Positions 17,359 through 26,206 of a stretch of 64,000 bases of DNA are shown here, in pieces. The notes beneath the pieces are model-generated. The model was not told the DNA's origin, did not search any database, and saw only the letters and a program-made list of their open reading frames with translations. The DNA lies in NCBI GenBank assembly GCA_027386095.1, contig DAHXUN010000010.1, forward strand, positions 51,463 through 115,462, in the 5' to 3' direction. The translations under genes and the position numbers were made by a program. Positions within the stretch are counted from its first letter, which is position 1, and each line of letters opens with the position of its first letter. The stretch is from Nitrososphaerota archaeon (GTDB lineage: Archaea > Thermoproteota > Nitrososphaeria > Nitrososphaerales > UBA183).

Positions 17359-17667
17359 TCAGTCCTTCCTCTTGCGGGCCCTTTCTAGGGTCCAGCGGGG
17401 CTTCTCCCAGAGCTCCTCGTACCCCGCGGCGTCCCTGACAAGGACCTTACCATCGTCGCAGTCCAGCAGCTCCACCGCAGGGACCTTGGCCCTGAACCTC
17501 GAATACTCGGGGTCGGTCATGACCGCTCTTCTCCCCTTCCCAATGGTGGCGTGCCAGTCTGCGCTCGTGCCGTCCAAGGAGAAGAGGACTGAAGTCGGAC
17601 CCGCCTGGAAGTAGAACTTCGCATACCTCAGCCTCCTCGGTAGCCTGTGCTCCAGGACGATTTTCAT
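17359..17667 (-). CDS. Hypothetical protein
   Basis: A 102-residue protein with ATG at 17667, alternating strands (A-K-F-Y-F-Q-A, V-L-F-S-L-D-G) and a basic C-terminal helix (R-W-T-L-E-R-A-R-K-R-K). Divergent from the NurA-like gene with a 120-base spacer. No family recognised. Confidence 0.5.
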   Translation of the reverse strand: MKIVLEHRLPRRLRYAKFYFQAGPTSVLFSLDGTSADWHATIGKGRRAVMTDPEYSRFRAKVPAVELLDCDDGKVLVRDAAGYEELWEKPRWTLERARKRKD

Positions 17668-17787
17668 CGGTCAGAGCGAAGCCTCTTTCCCAATAAGGGT
17701 TGCCTCATCACTTTCGTCGAGCACCCTCAGGCTCTCCCCTGCCTCATTCCAAAGTTTAAACTCCTGACAGCCCGCTCGCGGGGCGTA

Positions 17788-19611
17788 TTGTCTGAGGTCG
17801 ACGCTTCGGGGGTCGAGTCGAGGACCATCGCGGAGGTTCAGGCGTCCACTCGCTTCCTTCTGAAATCGTTCAAAGCCAAGATGGCAGCGCTCAAGGACTG
17901 TGGCCCAGAAATCATGGCGCTGCTCAGGTTCGGGGTCGACCTCAATGCCGCCGCCTCGACCGCCGAGCGCTTTTTCGGCACGGACTCGATCGGGTACCTG
18001 GCCATCGACGGCACCAACTCGGTCGACCAGCAGCTCGATCTCATCGTGTTCTACGTGGGCGCTTTCGCCTACTCCGGGACGGTGACCTTCCGCGAAGGGG
18101 GGGTCGAGGTGGGCGCCCCGCACGCCGCGGACGACGGACTCTCTGCCTCAGCGGCGATCCCTTTGTCCGAGGAGGACGCCGCACAGGTCTTCGGCCAGAA
18201 GCGCGAGTCGGGGGTGGAGGTCGACCAGGAGCGTCTGCCGAACGCATTGATGCATGTGGCCGAGTACTACCTGGCCTACAGGGGGGTCTCAGGCGACTCC
18301 ACCATGAAAATCGTCCTCCTGGACAGGACCTTGGCGGGGGACGTCGCCCACCTGGTCTGGAGCACCAGGGATTTCATAAGGGACCGGCAGTGCGTCCTCG
18401 AGGGGATCGACACGCCCTCCGGCAGGGTCACCGCGCTCGACCTCGAGCTGGCGAGGATGCTCCTCCCCAACCTGGAGCTTGCCACCCCCGCGCCGAGGAG
18501 CCAGCTGCTGAAGTTCGCCGCAGTTCTCGCGCTCTTCAGCGGCGAGTCGCTGACAGCGGCCGAACTTGTGGACCGTCTGGGCGCGGACCCCAAGTGGACC
18601 GACAGGCTGAACGACGACCTCATAGAGCTTGACAAGCGATTCGGTGGCTTCGAGCAGACATCTCCTGGCTTCAGGCTCAAGCCGGGGACCTCCGCATACT
18701 GGGAGCGAGTCCTCGGGGCCACCCTCGCGGTCGCCAAGCACGTGTTCGCCCCTGAAGAAGGGCACCCGCTCCGGGTGAAGAAGGGGGTCTCCGAGCGCTG
18801 GGTCACCGCGGACGACCTCGATTTCATGGTCCTCGTCCTGATAAGGGCCCTAACTCGAAAGGCCTGGTCCGATGGCATCCTCCCGCTTGGCTTCATAAAA
18901 GATACCAACGCATTCGAGCTGGTCAAAGCGGTCGTCCCCATCCTGGGCCAGGCCGGGCTGATCAAGTCGGCCGGGAGGTTCCCCAACTTCAACAGCGACA
19001 AGATGCTCCTCCAGACGAACAGCGTGGTCAACGCCGCAGACATACCTACCCCATGGTACACCCCTGAAATCGACGCTGCCTTCAGGACCGTGGCCCCACT
19101 GGACGGCCATGACCTGGCGGCGGCAGGGGTCCGCGTCAACGGGGCCTTCGAGAACGTCATCTACCAGGAGAGGGTCTACCTGAAGTCCTACATCCAGCTG
19201 TGGAGCAGCGGGTCCACCCCCAGCGTGAGGAGCCACGTCTTCACCTACGACAGGCCAGTCTACCCTGGATACGACCACTGGGACGAGGTCACCCTCTTCA
19301 ACAAGGACGGTCCGGCAGAGGTCAAGATACACCCCGTGCTGCATTTCCTGAGGGGCTCAGGTCTCACCAACATGGTGATGGCCATGCTGACGGAGATGGG
19401 GAAGGAGGTCATCCCCGAGGCCCTGGGGCACAACTACCCTCTCTTCCTCGCCGACAAGAAAGCAAAGTCAATCCTCGAAGAGACCCGCCAGGCCTATCTC
19501 GGCGCGGTGGCCATAGAGATGGCGAAGTCAGACCTCGACCAGCAGGTGCTCTTCTCCCGCAGGTTCAGAGACTACCGCAGCCAAATAGAGGGACGCAGGA
19601 GGGGGGGCTAA
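17788..19611 (+). CDS. nurA: NurA-like 5'-3' nuclease, extended form
   Basis: A 607-residue protein, about 1.5-2 times the usual NurA length. NurA-type elements can be followed in order: the first catalytic Asp in Y-L-A-I-D-G-T-N-S (D74), a V-L-L-D-R-T-L strand carrying the second Asp, and a C-terminal G-H-N-Y-P-L-F-L-A-D block resembling the family's final motif. The central 300 residues are an apparent insertion with helical, winged-helix-like character. With HerA, NurA resects DNA ends for homologous recombination. TTG 17788 is 30 bases after TTTAAA (17755-17760). The gene ends two bases before the HerA-like ATG. Confidence 0.65.
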   Translation: MSEVDASGVESRTIAEVQASTRFLLKSFKAKMAALKDCGPEIMALLRFGVDLNAAASTAERFFGTDSIGYLAIDGTNSVDQQLDLIVFYVGAFAYSGTVTFREGGVEVGAPHAADDGLSASAAIPLSEEDAAQVFGQKRESGVEVDQERLPNALMHVAEYYLAYRGVSGDSTMKIVLLDRTLAGDVAHLVWSTRDFIRDRQCVLEGIDTPSGRVTALDLELARMLLPNLELATPAPRSQLLKFAAVLALFSGESLTAAELVDRLGADPKWTDRLNDDLIELDKRFGGFEQTSPGFRLKPGTSAYWERVLGATLAVAKHVFAPEEGHPLRVKKGVSERWVTADDLDFMVLVLIRALTRKAWSDGILPLGFIKDTNAFELVKAVVPILGQAGLIKSAGRFPNFNSDKMLLQTNSVVNAADIPTPWYTPEIDAAFRTVAPLDGHDLAAAGVRVNGAFENVIYQERVYLKSYIQLWSSGSTPSVRSHVFTYDRPVYPGYDHWDEVTLFNKDGPAEVKIHPVLHFLRGSGLTNMVMAMLTEMGKEVIPEALGHNYPLFLADKKAKSILEETRQAYLGAVAIEMAKSDLDQQVLFSRRFRDYRSQIEGRRRGG

Positions 19612-19613
19612 CG

Positions 19614-21413
19614 ATGCAGCTCTTCGACGACATCGACGGCGAATTCAAGGCCCGGCTCCGGGAGATAGCGACCACCACCCGCTCCACGGTCGACAACTCG
19701 ACCGTCACCTTCCGCACCGCGAGGATTGACTGCGAGTACACGCCCAAGGTGATCAAGCGCCTCGCCATGGGGCAGCTTGTCGCCATCCCCAACGTGCAGG
19801 CGCTGGGGGCGAACAGCTGCTACTCGCTCTACGAGATCGCCGACGTCTACCCCATGCACTACTCGATGCTCACCCTCGACCGATCGCAGCCAGCGGCCAT
19901 CAGGACGGAGTTCATGGACCTGATCCAAAAGGAATGGGAGAAGGGCTCGAAGAGCACCTGGATAGAGATAGTCGCTGCTCCCTTGAGCTACGTGATGAAG
20001 ACCGACGACCATGGGGCGGCCTTCGAGCGCATGGCCATGGCGCCCCTGACGGGCAGCCAGGTCAGGCTCCTCAGCAGGGAGGCAATAGAACAGCTCATCT
20101 GCTTCAAGCCGCCCGGAGGCGAAACAGAGGACTACTCACTGGGAAGGCTACACGGCTTCACCGACGGGTCCATCCCATTCTCGGTCAACCTGGAGCAGCT
20201 GATACACTACATGAGCGGAACGTTCGCTTTCACCGGGAGCGGCAAGTCCAACCTCACGGCGACCGTCATTCGGAAAGCCCTGAAAGCAATCCCCGACCTC
20301 AAGGTCGTGATCTTCGACGTGTCGGCCGAGTATGGCATCCACATCATAGACGTCCTGAACCAGCTTCCCAGCCGCGTCCTTTTCACCGACTCGTTCAAGG
20401 ACCCCAAACATCCGGAGGGGGAATACTTCAGGCGCCACGCCACCCCCGAGGCCCTCGCCGGGAGGGAGACCGACTTCTACGCCAAAATCTCAGAGCTTTT
20501 CGCCGCTGGGAAGGTCGAGTTTCTCCAGACCCACATCGCCGGTGAGGACGACGTCGCAAAGTTCAGCACCTACGAGGGCCTGATAGACGTCCTCTCCTCC
20601 CTGCTGGCCGACAAGTACGGCGCAATACAGCAAAAGATCCTCATCCCGCAGGTCATAGACACTATCAAGCAGTTCCTGAAGGACAGGAATCTGGACATCG
20701 AGACCAGGTTCGACTCGAGGACCTCGGACCTGCTCGCGAAGGTGCAGCCCCTCCTCGCGGACCTGGATAACCGGAGTTCACTGAAGAAGACCTTCGACAG
20801 CCTCGGCACGGTCGTCAAGATGACAGGTGACGAGGAGGAAGAGACGGGCTACACCTGGAACCGGATGGCGGACGAGATACTCTCCACAGACAAGGACTCG
20901 CCGAGGGTATTCGTCATCAACCTCCCCGAGGCCGAAGACGCCAGGCTCGAAACAGCCAACGTCATCAACGAGGTCTTCAGGAAGCGCAAGAGGAGCTTCA
21001 CCCTATCACCAAGGGTTCTCTTCATCGTCGACGAAGCCCAGGAGTTCATACCCCAGAACACGAGGAAGGAGGACGGGACGGACCAGTCAAGCAGGGCCCT
21101 GGAGAGGCTGCTCAGGCACGGGAGGAAGTACCATCTCAACTGCTGGGTGAGCACCCAGAGGGTAGCCCACCTGAACACGAACGCCCTGCAGCAGCTCCAC
21201 AGCTACTTCGTCTCCACGATGCCCAGGCCCTACGACAGGCAGCTGATCTCCGACACATTCGCCATAGACGACGCCTTCATGGAGCGGACCCTCGCCTTCC
21301 AGAACGGGGACTGGCTCCTGACCAGCTTCAAGGCTACGGCCACTCAGAACGTCCCCGTCTTCTTCCACGCGGAGAACAACGAGGAAATCCTGGACCAGTA
21401 CCTGAAGAAGTGA
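19614..21413 (+). CDS. herA: HerA-like DNA translocase ATPase
   Basis: A 599-residue ATPase with Walker A F-T-G-S-G-K-S-N (about 206-213), Walker B F-I-V-D-E-A-Q-E-F (about 470) and the downstream R-H-G-R-K-Y arginine-finger region typical of HerA/FtsK hexamers. The first 190 residues form a beta-barrel-like HAS region. HerA pumps duplex DNA into NurA during end processing. It has a strong Shine-Dalgarno-like purine run directly before ATG 19614 and follows the NurA-like gene. mre11 and rad50, frequent partners, are not in this window. Confidence 0.85.
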   Translation: MQLFDDIDGEFKARLREIATTTRSTVDNSTVTFRTARIDCEYTPKVIKRLAMGQLVAIPNVQALGANSCYSLYEIADVYPMHYSMLTLDRSQPAAIRTEFMDLIQKEWEKGSKSTWIEIVAAPLSYVMKTDDHGAAFERMAMAPLTGSQVRLLSREAIEQLICFKPPGGETEDYSLGRLHGFTDGSIPFSVNLEQLIHYMSGTFAFTGSGKSNLTATVIRKALKAIPDLKVVIFDVSAEYGIHIIDVLNQLPSRVLFTDSFKDPKHPEGEYFRRHATPEALAGRETDFYAKISELFAAGKVEFLQTHIAGEDDVAKFSTYEGLIDVLSSLLADKYGAIQQKILIPQVIDTIKQFLKDRNLDIETRFDSRTSDLLAKVQPLLADLDNRSSLKKTFDSLGTVVKMTGDEEEETGYTWNRMADEILSTDKDSPRVFVINLPEAEDARLETANVINEVFRKRKRSFTLSPRVLFIVDEAQEFIPQNTRKEDGTDQSSRALERLLRHGRKYHLNCWVSTQRVAHLNTNALQQLHSYFVSTMPRPYDRQLISDTFAIDDAFMERTLAFQNGDWLLTSFKATATQNVPVFFHAENNEEILDQYLKK

Positions 21414-21435
21414 AGGCCCGCCCGGCGGCCGGCTG

Positions 21436-22947
21436 TCAGTCAATGCCGGCGGCCGGCCCCGCCTTGTACTCAGCCTTCTGCTTCTTCGTCATGTAGGCCG
21501 GGACGGCTGCGAACAGGCTGATGAATCCCATGATGAGGAAAAGACCGTGCAGAGACCCGACGAACCGCTCCAGGATCGCGCAGGGTCCGATCGTGGGGCA
21601 GATGGACGAAGCGGTGCCCGCGAATATCTCCTGGAGCACCGTGGTGGGTACGCTGGCCGCCATCACAGCGAAGGCTAGCCCCAGGCTAAGCAGGAACCCT
21701 GCGTTCACGATGGTCGAGTTCATCCCCGAGGCTATCCCCCTCCTCGGCGCAGGGGTCGCGTTCATTATCGAGGCCACGTTCGGCGCGACGAACAAGCCGC
21801 CGCCTGCGCCGGCGAGGACCATTGGCACTAGCAGCTCAAGGTAGTCCGACGAGGTGCCGAGCGGGAAAATCCCGAACCAGAACAGCGCCAGCGAGGTTAC
21901 GAGCAGGCCTGCGGTGGCCAACCCCCTGGACCCGACCTTGTCAGAGAGGTAGCCGCTCAGGGGTCCGAACGTCACGAAAGCGACTGAGAATGGGATGAGC
22001 CAGAGCCCGGCCGTGAATGCGTCCAGGAGCAGCACCCCTTGGAAGTAGAAGACCAGGACGAGGGAAACGCCCCCCCTTGCGATGGATGCGAGCAGGTTGC
22101 TCGCCATCCCGGTGGCGAAGGCTTTGATCCGGAACAGAGACAGGTCCATCAGGGGATACTTCACCCTCGTTTCGACGAACACGAAGCTCCCCACCATGGC
22201 GACGCCTATGGCCATAACGCCAAGGTAGAGGGGCGCCCAGCCAATCAGGGCTCCGAGCATCAGCCCCACCAGGAAGATCGTCAGGCCTCCTGAAAACAGC
22301 ACGTTCCCCAAAGAATCAAGCTTCTCGCCCCGGCGCGGCTCGGAGAGCTCCTTGAGCTTGAAGTACGCCCAGACCGTCGCGAAGGTCCCGAAGGGGATGT
22401 TGATCCAGAATATCGACCTCCAGCCGAGGAACGAGCCAGCGAGAATCCCACCAAGCGCCAGTCCCAGTACCGAGCCCACGGTTCCAGCTACCTGGTTCAG
22501 CCCGAGGGCCCTACCCCTCTCGGTTGCTGGGAACGCGTCGGTGAGCAGCGCGGCGGCGTTTGAGAATATCAGCGCCCCGCCCGCCCCCTGCACGAGCCTG
22601 AACGCCACCAGGGACAGCCCGTTGGGAGCGATGCTGCAAAGGGCGGACCCTATGGTGAATAGGGCGAAACCGAGGATGTAGAGCTTCACCCTCCCGAAGA
22701 TGTCTGAGAGCCTGCCGAACGTCATGAGGAGGGACGCCGTCACCAAGACGTAGCCCATTATGATCCAGACCGCCTCGAAGGGGCTCGCGTGGAGGTCGTG
22801 GGTTATCGTGGGGAGGGCTATGAGGACTATGTTGGAGTCCAGGATGGCCATGAACGCGCCTATGGTGGTGTTGATGAGTACGACGTACTTGTACGGAATG
22901 GCCAATTTCAGCGCCTTCCATACGAGGTTCGGATAAGGTTGTCCCAT
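21436..22947 (-). CDS. MFS multidrug transporter (DHA2, 14-TM type)
   Basis: A 503-residue membrane protein with about 14 hydrophobic segments. MFS motifs: L-D-S-N-I-V-L-I-A-L-P motif D1 in helix 1, G-R-L-S-D-I-F-G-R-V-K motif A between helices 2 and 3, and R-L-V-Q-G-A-G-G-A motif B/C area in helices 4-5. Proton-driven exporter of EmrB/QacA type; substrate unknown. Convergent with herA. Confidence 0.88.
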   Translation of the reverse strand: MGQPYPNLVWKALKLAIPYKYVVLINTTIGAFMAILDSNIVLIALPTITHDLHASPFEAVWIIMGYVLVTASLLMTFGRLSDIFGRVKLYILGFALFTIGSALCSIAPNGLSLVAFRLVQGAGGALIFSNAAALLTDAFPATERGRALGLNQVAGTVGSVLGLALGGILAGSFLGWRSIFWINIPFGTFATVWAYFKLKELSEPRRGEKLDSLGNVLFSGGLTIFLVGLMLGALIGWAPLYLGVMAIGVAMVGSFVFVETRVKYPLMDLSLFRIKAFATGMASNLLASIARGGVSLVLVFYFQGVLLLDAFTAGLWLIPFSVAFVTFGPLSGYLSDKVGSRGLATAGLLVTSLALFWFGIFPLGTSSDYLELLVPMVLAGAGGGLFVAPNVASIMNATPAPRRGIASGMNSTIVNAGFLLSLGLAFAVMAASVPTTVLQEIFAGTASSICPTIGPCAILERFVGSLHGLFLIMGFISLFAAVPAYMTKKQKAEYKAGPAAGID

Positions 22948-23206
22948 GCGTTGCGGGTGGTGATCGCCAAGACGACGGGCCCTGGAAGGAAGGGCCGACG
23001 GAAAACCAAGTCACACAGGGCGAGACCACCTGGCCCGGTGCGGTTACCTCTCGTTGACCGCCGTCGTTGGCCTCCATGCGGTAGAAAATCGAAGCGGCCG
23101 AAGTGCGCTGATGCCGTCATCCGATGGAACCATATCGCCCGAGGGGGTCATGCGCCTCGGTCAAGGTACCTCAATCAGGGCTTCCGGGGGAGCAGACGGC
23201 GGCCCA

Positions 23207-23647
23207 TCACTTCCAACCGACCATGACCCGATGCTCCACCCTCATGCACTTGTCCATCACATAGTCGACCCTCGCGTCCAAAAGGATCTTCTTCGCCTCC
23301 TCGTTCTCCAGGCCAAGCTGTCCCCAGAAGACGAAGGGTCGCCCGGTGCTCCTCTTCATCTCCGCGACCTGCTTTGCGACCTCGGGAAACTCCTCGGCTG
23401 GCCTGAACACGTCCACCACCTCCACCTTCGCGGCCAGTTCCATGGGGATGTCGGCGAGGGCACGATACGCCTTGTTTCCGTTCACCACGTCGGCGGTGGG
23501 GTTGACGGGGATGATGGTGTAGCCCTGGGCCTGAAGGTACGCCGGCACCGTGAACGCCTCCTTCTCAGGGTTCTTCGAGGCGCCTACCACGGCTATCGTC
23601 TTGTACTGTTTCATGACATCGACAGGATTGACCGTGAACTTCTCCAT
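23207..23647 (-). CDS. CoA-binding protein (YccU-like)
   Basis: A 146-residue Rossmann protein: I-A-V-V-G-A-S-K-N-P-E-K at residues 18-29, G-Y-T-I-I-P-V-N-P, V-D-V-F-R-P-A-E, and W-G-Q-L-G-L-E-N-E. This is the stand-alone CoA_binding fold related to succinyl-CoA synthetase alpha. Its role is unclear. ATG at 23647 with a GTATTAAC box about 25 bases before. Confidence 0.85.
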   Translation of the reverse strand: MEKFTVNPVDVMKQYKTIAVVGASKNPEKEAFTVPAYLQAQGYTIIPVNPTADVVNGNKAYRALADIPMELAAKVEVVDVFRPAEEFPEVAKQVAEMKRSTGRPFVFWGQLGLENEEAKKILLDARVDYVMDKCMRVEHRVMVGWK

Positions 23648-23795
23648 GGTGAAAGCGCGCCCTCTCCAGTTAATACGGCTGTCGGGATATCCCCTTCCGT
23701 TTCCACGAAACCCGAGCCATGGATGACATGGTGGACATCTGACGCCTCAAGCAAGACGCAGCGCAGCCGCCCCGGGCGGCCAGTCGAAACCCTTC

Positions 23796-24179
23796 TCACT
23801 TCGGGACGACGAACTCTCTGCTGTTGGGCTCCTTGCCTGCCCAGCGCTTCGACCAGGATGCAAGCTCGCAGAGTATCTTGTAGATCTCGTGCCCCTTCAC
23901 CGTGAGCGAGTATTCGATTCTCGGCTTCTCCTCTGCATAGACCTTCCTCTGGACCACGCCGAACTTCTCGAGCTGCGAGAGGCGCTCGGCCAGGGAGGTG
24001 GCGCTAATCCCGACGATGTGCCGCTTGAGTTCGTTGAACCTCGTGGGTTCGATCTGCCCCAGCATGTGGATGGTCGGCAGGGTCCATGTTCTCGTGATCT
24101 CGTTCCAGGTCTGATGCACGACCGCGCACGAATCAAGCACCCTCCGGTCAAGCTGCTCCGACCTGGTAAGGCTGGCCAT
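23796..24179 (-). CDS. HxlR-family winged-helix regulator
   Basis: A 127-residue protein with the HxlR layout: a Cys near the N-terminus (D-S-C-A), a W-T-L-P-T-I-H-M-L helix, R-F-N-E-L-K-R-H-I-V-G-I-S recognition helix, L-E-K-F-G-V-V-Q-R and the Y-S-L-T-V-K-G wing. Members often respond to redox or small molecules through the Cys. Same strand as the CoA-binding gene, 148 bases away, and divergent from the protease gene. Confidence 0.85.
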   Translation of the reverse strand: MASLTRSEQLDRRVLDSCAVVHQTWNEITRTWTLPTIHMLGQIEPTRFNELKRHIVGISATSLAERLSQLEKFGVVQRKVYAEEKPRIEYSLTVKGHEIYKILCELASWSKRWAGKEPNSREFVVPK

Positions 24180-24367
24180 GGCTGGCCGTTGCTGGGGCTC
24201 TTGGCTTTAAAGTGTAGCTAGAGCTGGCTCTCCTCAGCGGCCCCCCCGGCTGGCGCTCGGCCAGGGAGTTTCGACGGCAGGCGGGGCCTCGCCGCGCGCG
24301 GGCAGGCTGTGAGCGACAACCTAGCAAAGGCACTCAACAATAGGGGCCAAGGGGGCGGGGGTTGACC

Positions 24368-25327
24368 ATGGCAGTATCAGGGTTCGAGAGCCAGGTGACG
24401 GGTGCGGTCGGGAAGGTAAGCGAGAGCATAGTCAGCGTCGCCAGCATGAGGCTGGAGCGAAGGCTCCGTGGCGTGGTGCCTCTAGAAGGGCAGGGGTCTG
24501 GGATCGTCCTTGACAGGCGCGGGCTCATCGTCACGAACAACCACGTCATAGACGGGGCAAGCCAGGTCAACGTAGGCCTCGGGGACGGGCGCACCTTCAC
24601 CGGGGAAGTGGTCGGGTCGGATGAGGCAACGGACGTCGCGGTCATCAGGGTCGAAGCCTCGGACCTCCCCGCCGCAGACCTTGGAGACTCCGAGGCGGTG
24701 AGGGTCGGCCAGTTCGTTCTCGCCATAGGCAACGCACTCGCGCTCCCCGGCGGCCCCACAGTCTCCATGGGCGTGCTCAGCGCCAAGGGGAGGCCGCTCC
24801 CGGGGACCGACTTCATATTCGAAGGCCTTCTCCAGACGGACGCTGCCGTGAACCCGGGCAACAGCGGGGGTCCGCTGGCAGACTTGGACGGCAGGATCAT
24901 AGGGATGACTACCATGATGATACCCTACGCCCAGGGGATGGGCTTCGCCATCCCAATCAACACGGTCAAGAAGATTGCCCAAGAGATACTCGACAACGGC
25001 AGGGTGAGCCGGCGCTGGATCGGCATCTCGGGGGTCGACGTGACCCCTCAGCTGGCGCGCAGGTACAATCTGCAGACCGAACGGGGATTCCTCGTGGCTG
25101 AGGTCGTGCCACGCAGTCCTGCCCACCTCGCGGGGCTTCGAACCGGCGATGTCATAGTCGGCGCCGAAGGCGAGGCGGTGAAGCACACGAAAGACCTCCT
25201 GCTTGCGATCGCCGGATCGTCCGCGGGGAATCGCGTGAGGCTCGAGATCAACAGGGTCGGCCGGCCCGGGACGCTTGACGTGAGCCCCACGGAGGCGCCG
25301 CCCTTCCAACAGGCCATGGGGAGATAA
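24368..25327 (+). CDS. HtrA/DegP-type serine protease with PDZ domain
   Basis: A 319-residue protein. The trypsin-like domain has all three catalytic positions: His in T-N-N-H-V, Asp in A-T-D-V-A-V, Ser in P-G-N-S-G-G-P-L. One PDZ domain follows (G-F-L-V-A-E-V-V-P to V-G-A-E-G-E-A-V). No signal peptide or membrane anchor is visible before the protease domain, so it seems cytosolic, unlike bacterial HtrA. The ATG at 24368 is preferred over a TTG six bases upstream. Confidence 0.88.
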   Translation: MAVSGFESQVTGAVGKVSESIVSVASMRLERRLRGVVPLEGQGSGIVLDRRGLIVTNNHVIDGASQVNVGLGDGRTFTGEVVGSDEATDVAVIRVEASDLPAADLGDSEAVRVGQFVLAIGNALALPGGPTVSMGVLSAKGRPLPGTDFIFEGLLQTDAAVNPGNSGGPLADLDGRIIGMTTMMIPYAQGMGFAIPINTVKKIAQEILDNGRVSRRWIGISGVDVTPQLARRYNLQTERGFLVAEVVPRSPAHLAGLRTGDVIVGAEGEAVKHTKDLLLAIAGSSAGNRVRLEINRVGRPGTLDVSPTEAPPFQQAMGR

Positions 25328-25449
25328 GGGGTTTAGGCGCGGCCAAAGGCGCCAGGGGCCGCCTAGGCAGCGAGCGCGCCAGACCAGCGTCCGCTTGCAG
25401 GGCCAACCCGCCGCCAACGGTTTATACAGAAAGCGCTGCGAGGCCCGGC

Positions 25450-26202
25450 GTGAGACATACCACACAGGCCGCCATCCTCTGCGGGGGGAGGGGTGAGCGG
25501 CTGAAGCCCCTGACCGACTACTTCCAGAAGGTGATGATCCCCATCGGCCCGAAGAAGCTCCCGCTCCTAGCCTACACAATAGCCATCATGAAGCGCCACG
25601 GGGTCACCAACGTCGCCCTGCTCACCGGATACAGGTCTGAGGACATCAGGCGCTACTTCGGCAACGGCTCGCAGCACGGGGTGAAGCTCTCCTACTCAGA
25701 GGATCAGAAGGGGTTCAAGGGGAGCCTGAATGCTGTCGCCCACGCCCTGCGCGACGGGGCCGTACGCTGCGACGAGCTCCTGATCTACTACGGCGACATC
25801 CTTACTGACCTCGACGTGACCGGCCTGCTCGAGACCCACCGCAAGACCAGGGCGGACGTCACCCTTGTCCTGGACAGGGGCTACTCCCTCCCTGTGGGGG
25901 TGGCCGAGGTGAAGGAAGGGCTGGTGACGTCCTTCAGGGAGAAGCCGAATATCGCCCTGAGCGTGACCACCGGTCCCATGGTCGTCGGCCCGGACGCCAT
26001 GGCGCTGATGAAGAAGTTCGCGGGCCGGAGCAAGCCGGACCTGATGACCGACTTCGTCCCGGAGATGATCCGGAGGGGCGGGAAGGTGGGGGCCTTCTAC
26101 ACCGAGAAGGAGTGGTTCGACGTCGGCACCGTCTCGAGCTTCGTGAAGCTCGACGAGGAGCTAGCGAAGCACCCGCTCAGCTACGTCGGATTGAGCCGGT
26201 AA
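25450..26202 (+). CDS. NDP-sugar pyrophosphorylase-like nucleotidyltransferase
   Basis: A 250-residue protein with the nucleotidyltransferase signature A-I-L-C-G-G-R-G-E-R-L-K-P-L-T near the N-terminus, Y-Y-G-D-I-L (metal-binding Asp), and F-R-E-K-P. It joins a sugar 1-phosphate to a nucleotide, feeding glycan or glycoprotein synthesis. It lacks the C-terminal left-handed helix domain, so it is the short form. GTG at 25450 lies about 27 bases after GGTTTATAC. Confidence 0.82.
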   Translation: MRHTTQAAILCGGRGERLKPLTDYFQKVMIPIGPKKLPLLAYTIAIMKRHGVTNVALLTGYRSEDIRRYFGNGSQHGVKLSYSEDQKGFKGSLNAVAHALRDGAVRCDELLIYYGDILTDLDVTGLLETHRKTRADVTLVLDRGYSLPVGVAEVKEGLVTSFREKPNIALSVTTGPMVVGPDAMALMKKFAGRSKPDLMTDFVPEMIRRGGKVGAFYTEKEWFDVGTVSSFVKLDEELAKHPLSYVGLSR

Positions 26203-26206
26203 AGGA

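Noticed and set aside
17647..17787. Upstream extension of the NurA-like frame
   Set aside because: It overlaps the divergent gene at 17359-17667 and includes the promoter TATA box; the TTG at 17788 has the expected spacing.
19200..19613. Upstream extension of the HerA frame inside nurA
   Set aside because: The segment is an out-of-frame reading of nurA with Arg/Pro-rich composition; the ATG at 19614 has a strong purine-rich ribosome-binding site.
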